NCBI GenBank assembly: GCA_964582985.1
Contig: CAZOUM010000103.1
Span: 1-6,005, forward strand
Reading direction: 5' to 3'
Length of the DNA stretch: 6,005 nucleotides
Source of the DNA: CAZQYB01 sp964582985
GTDB taxonomy: Bacteria > Planctomycetota > Phycisphaerae > Sedimentisphaerales > Anaerobacaceae
In this document: one piece after another, positions 4,805 to 6,005 of the stretch
How positions within the stretch are numbered: position 1 is the first letter of the stretch
Layout: each line of letters begins with the position of its first letter
Program-made: the position numbers and the translations under genes
Notes under the pieces: generated by a model
Told to the model about the DNA's origin: nothing
Database searches by the model: none
What the model saw: only the letters and a program-made list of their open reading frames with translations

Positions 4805-5119
4805 ATGAATCGAGAACTATTACTTGAGCAAGTCAAACAAACCATTCTTGAAATTGAGCCTAATGCGGGTGTTATAATTTACGGTTCTCGAATTCGCAGA
4901 GAAGCTGGGCCCGAATCTGATTGGGATTTTCTTGTTTTGTTAGATGGTAGTGTTGGCCAGGGGCGTATAGATGCTATTCGTCATCGACTTTACAATGTTG
5001 AATGGGAATGCGGAGAAGTTATTAGTTGCATCGTGCGCAGCCGAAAAGAATGGGACAGTCCCCTTTATAAAGCTATGCCGTTTCATGAAAACGTCGAACG
5101 TGAAGGGACAGTTTTGTGA
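4805..5119 (+). CDS. Nucleotidyltransferase-domain protein, probable antitoxin of the second pair
   Basis: A 104-residue minimal nucleotidyltransferase of the DNA polymerase beta fold. The motif IIYGSRIRREAGPESDWDF has Gly27-Ser28, then Asp39 and Asp41, exactly GSX10DXD. A third acidic residue is not obvious: after the second strand the sequence reads CGEVISCIV (69-77), and Glu71 is the only nearby candidate. I prefer the ATG at 4805 over the in-frame ATG at 4784 because AGGGTGG (4790-4796) sits 8 bases before it and MNRE is a natural N-terminus for this family; the longer form adds MCRVVIE. It ends in a 4-bp overlap (GTGA) with the HEPN gene. It differs clearly from the MntA at 2432, with little similarity outside the active site, so the two pairs are not recent duplicates. 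The transferred nucleotide and target are unknown. Confidence 0.85.
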   Translation: MNRELLLEQVKQTILEIEPNAGVIIYGSRIRREAGPESDWDFLVLLDGSVGQGRIDAIRHRLYNVEWECGEVISCIVRSRKEWDSPLYKAMPFHENVEREGTVL

Positions 5120-5511
5120 GTGATTCAACAAACGAGTTGGTCAATTACAGGCTGCAAAGGGCTTATGAAGCTCTTGAAGATGCTCGCATTTTGGCTGGAG
5201 CCTCTCGCTGGAATACCTGTGTGAATCGTCTTTATTATGCTTGTTTTTATGCCGTCTCAGCCCTGCTGATACAAAATGGCTCATCTTCTTCTAAACACAC
5301 AGGGACACGCAGCCTTTTTAATCGACATTATGTCAAAACCGGCAAAGTTACCAAAGAGATGGCTCAGATTTACAATGACCTTTTTGAAAGACGCCAGGAA
5401 AGCGACTACCTGGATTTCATTCATTTCGAAGAATCTGAAGTCCGTCCCTGGATTTCTAACGCGGAGGCATTCATAAAGCACATAGAGACTGTTATTGATT
5501 CTGACCGGTAA
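5116..5511 (+). CDS. HEPN-domain protein (PF05168-like), probable toxin of the second pair
   Basis: A 131-residue helical HEPN protein. NYRLQRAYEALEDARIL (10-26) and WNTCVNRLYYACFYAVSALL (32-51) are the two signature helices, followed by KHTGTRSLFNRHYVKTGK (60-77) and FERRQESDYLDF (90-101). This is the PF05168 type found next to nucleotidyltransferases (compare H. influenzae HI0073/HI0074), not the DUF86 type of the upstream HepT. The only Arg-His pairing resembling a HEPN RNase motif is R65-SLFN-R-H71 (RX5H), and the textbook RX4HXY is absent, so RNase activity is uncertain. It starts at GTG 5116, with AAGGGA at 5103-5108 as ribosome-binding site and translation coupled to the gene before it. 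Confidence 0.87.
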   Translation: MSDSTNELVNYRLQRAYEALEDARILAGASRWNTCVNRLYYACFYAVSALLIQNGSSSSKHTGTRSLFNRHYVKTGKVTKEMAQIYNDLFERRQESDYLDFIHFEESEVRPWISNAEAFIKHIETVIDSDR

Positions 5512-5535
5512 AATTGCAGCCGTTTGCAGTTTTTT

Positions 5536-5601
5536 GATAATTTCGAGCACCGCGGCCGAGAGTTCACCAAACTCGTGCAAGGAATCAGCGGTCAATTGTA
5601 G
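5536..5601 (+). pseudogene. murD 3'-end remnant
   Basis: An open stretch encodes DNFEHRGREFTKLVQGISGQL and ends at TAG (5599-5601). It matches the last part of MurD (from Asp479), with the tail QGISGQL in place of RQISD. Upstream similarity stops at 5536, and there is no start codon or rest of the gene. The frame and all but four clustered bases are conserved, so it is either a recent duplicate or the original murD end displaced by the arriving pair. Confidence 0.85.
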
Positions 5602-5659
5602 AAACGAGGCCGGCTGAAGTCGTTTTCCTGTCGACCGCACAGCTGTAATGAGTGAGGCC

Positions 5660-5678
5660 AAGCCGCATATGGGCTTTT
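5660..5678 (+). terminator. Weak candidate terminator hairpin
   Basis: AAGCC (5660-5664) pairs with GGCTT (5672-5676) around a 7-base loop, and a short run of four Ts overlaps the right arm (5675-5678). The stem is short and the T-run poor. It lies about 150 bases after the HEPN stop and could end that transcript. Confidence 0.25.
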
Positions 5679-5725
5679 CCGTCCTGTGGTATGCTATCCT
5701 CAGCAAAATATCATTGAAATAAATC

Positions 5726-5754
5726 TTGACCATCTTATCATAAGTGCTTATAAA
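5726..5754 (+). promoter_or_regulatory. Strong candidate promoter upstream of the GH130-like gene
   Basis: TTGACC (5726-5731) and TATAAA (5749-5754) each match 5 of 6 consensus bases with the ideal 17-base spacing. The start would be near 5761, leaving a leader of about 135 bases. Confidence 0.5.
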
Positions 5755-5805
5755 TAAGGAAGGAAGGAATTTTTGGGAGGGACAGGAATAACTTTTTCAC
5801 TCGAT

Positions 5806-5835
5806 ATGACCAATAATTGAACTTGGTGGTATAAT
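5806..5835 (+). promoter_or_regulatory. Second candidate promoter, extended -10 type
   Basis: TGGTATAAT (5827-5835) is a perfect TGnTATAAT extended -10 element. ATGACC at 5806-5811 offers a 4-of-6 -35 box at 18 bases. Transcription would begin near 5842, about 55 bases before the ATG. Confidence 0.5.
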
Positions 5836-5896
5836 TTATATATTCTCAGACAGCGATAGTAGAAAATGGTATTTGTCAATATTTGAGGGAACATTT

Positions 5897-6005
5897 ATGA
5901 AGACAAGAATTTTCGAGCGGTCACCGCATAACCCTATCATTTCGCCTTTGGATCTACCTTTTCCGGCGGCAGCTGTACTAAATCCCGGCGCTTCCGAACA
6001 GGGGG
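5897..6005 (+). CDS. GH130-like glycoside phosphorylase, N-terminal part (runs off the right edge)
   Basis: The ATG at 5897 follows GAGGGA (5885-5890) at 6 bases, a strong ribosome-binding site. The 36 visible residues include SPHNPIISPLDLPFP and AAAVLNPGASEQG. The NPII-x-P-x-D and AV-x-NPG pattern is the N-terminal signature of the GH130 family (beta-mannoside and manno-oligosaccharide phosphorylases with a five-bladed propeller), as I remember it. There is no signal peptide, as expected for a cytoplasmic phosphorylase. The catalytic Asp lies outside the window, so substrate cannot be judged. It would take part in intracellular breakdown of mannose-containing oligosaccharides. Confidence 0.72.
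   Translation, partial: MKTRIFERSPHNPIISPLDLPFPAAAVLNPGASEQG

Larger units (their letters stand above)
4673..5590. mobile_element. Possible acquired module bounded by murD 3'-end repeats
   Basis: The interval between the ends of the two murD 3'-end copies is 918 bp and contains just the second nucleotidyltransferase-HEPN pair and its leader. No integrase, transposase or terminal inverted repeats are present, so if it moved it was by host recombination or with help in trans. A local duplication followed by insertion would look similar. Confidence 0.4.
5602..5896. other. Gene-free leader region before the GH130-like gene
   Basis: No credible open frame. It contains a possible folded RNA at 5653-5702, where TGAGG (5653-5657) pairs with CCTCA (5698-5702) around an inner hairpin. 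It also holds two candidate promoters and a purine run, AAGGAAGGAAGG, at about 5757-5768 that looks like ribosome-binding sites with no start codon after it. Confidence 0.5.

Noticed and set aside
5281..5733. Minus-strand open frame of 150 residues over the HEPN gene and murD remnant
   Set aside because: It is antisense to the HEPN gene and crosses the murD remnant in reverse, with no recognisable domain.

Overview
The window looks like chromosomal DNA from a free-living bacterium, most likely a member of the Planctomycetota (Phycisphaerae-like). This is inferred from the style of the MurD N-terminus (GLGRFGGG followed by a VVVNPAV segment), the long class-2 PyrF, and intergenic and intragenic short repeats of the ATTGCGAG...GCAATCTC type. 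No rRNA, tRNA, CRISPR array or transposase is visible. The lineage call is a judgement from memory, not a search result.

Layout. Positions 1-127 (minus) hold the N-terminal end of a Cdd1-like helix-hairpin-helix protein. Positions 128-465 contain no gene but three small hairpins and a degenerate GAGAA-type repeat. Positions 466-1248 (minus) encode a single-pass membrane protein of unknown function, divergent from pyrF (1335-2288, plus), which encodes orotidine-5'-phosphate decarboxylase. A MntA/HepT-type nucleotidyltransferase-HEPN toxin-antitoxin pair follows (2432-3077), with its own good promoter. Next is murD (3184-4677), the D-glutamate-adding ligase of peptidoglycan synthesis. A second, different nucleotidyltransferase-HEPN pair comes next (4805-5511). 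After it lie a 66-bp remnant that repeats the 3' end of murD, a leader region with two candidate promoters, and the start of a GH130-like glycoside phosphorylase gene (5897 to the window end).

The most interesting part is murD and what surrounds it. The gene is about 45-50 residues longer than usual. The excess lies in two surface-loop positions, each filled by an in-frame composite repeat: an ATTGCGAG/GCAATCTC core followed by a run of 7-bp tandem units. The open frame survives both, and the catalytic motifs are intact. The second nucleotidyltransferase-HEPN pair is bracketed by two copies of the murD 3' end (50 of 55 positions identical by hand count). This suggests that the pair arrived at the end of murD and left a complete murD plus a remnant of the other 3' end. 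murD is thus sandwiched between two unrelated-looking toxin-antitoxin modules.

Coupling: mntA and hepT overlap by 11 bp, and the second pair overlaps by 4 bp (GTGA), so each pair is likely translated from one mRNA. pyrF, murD and the GH130 gene appear to be separate transcription units, with no pathway linking them to each other.
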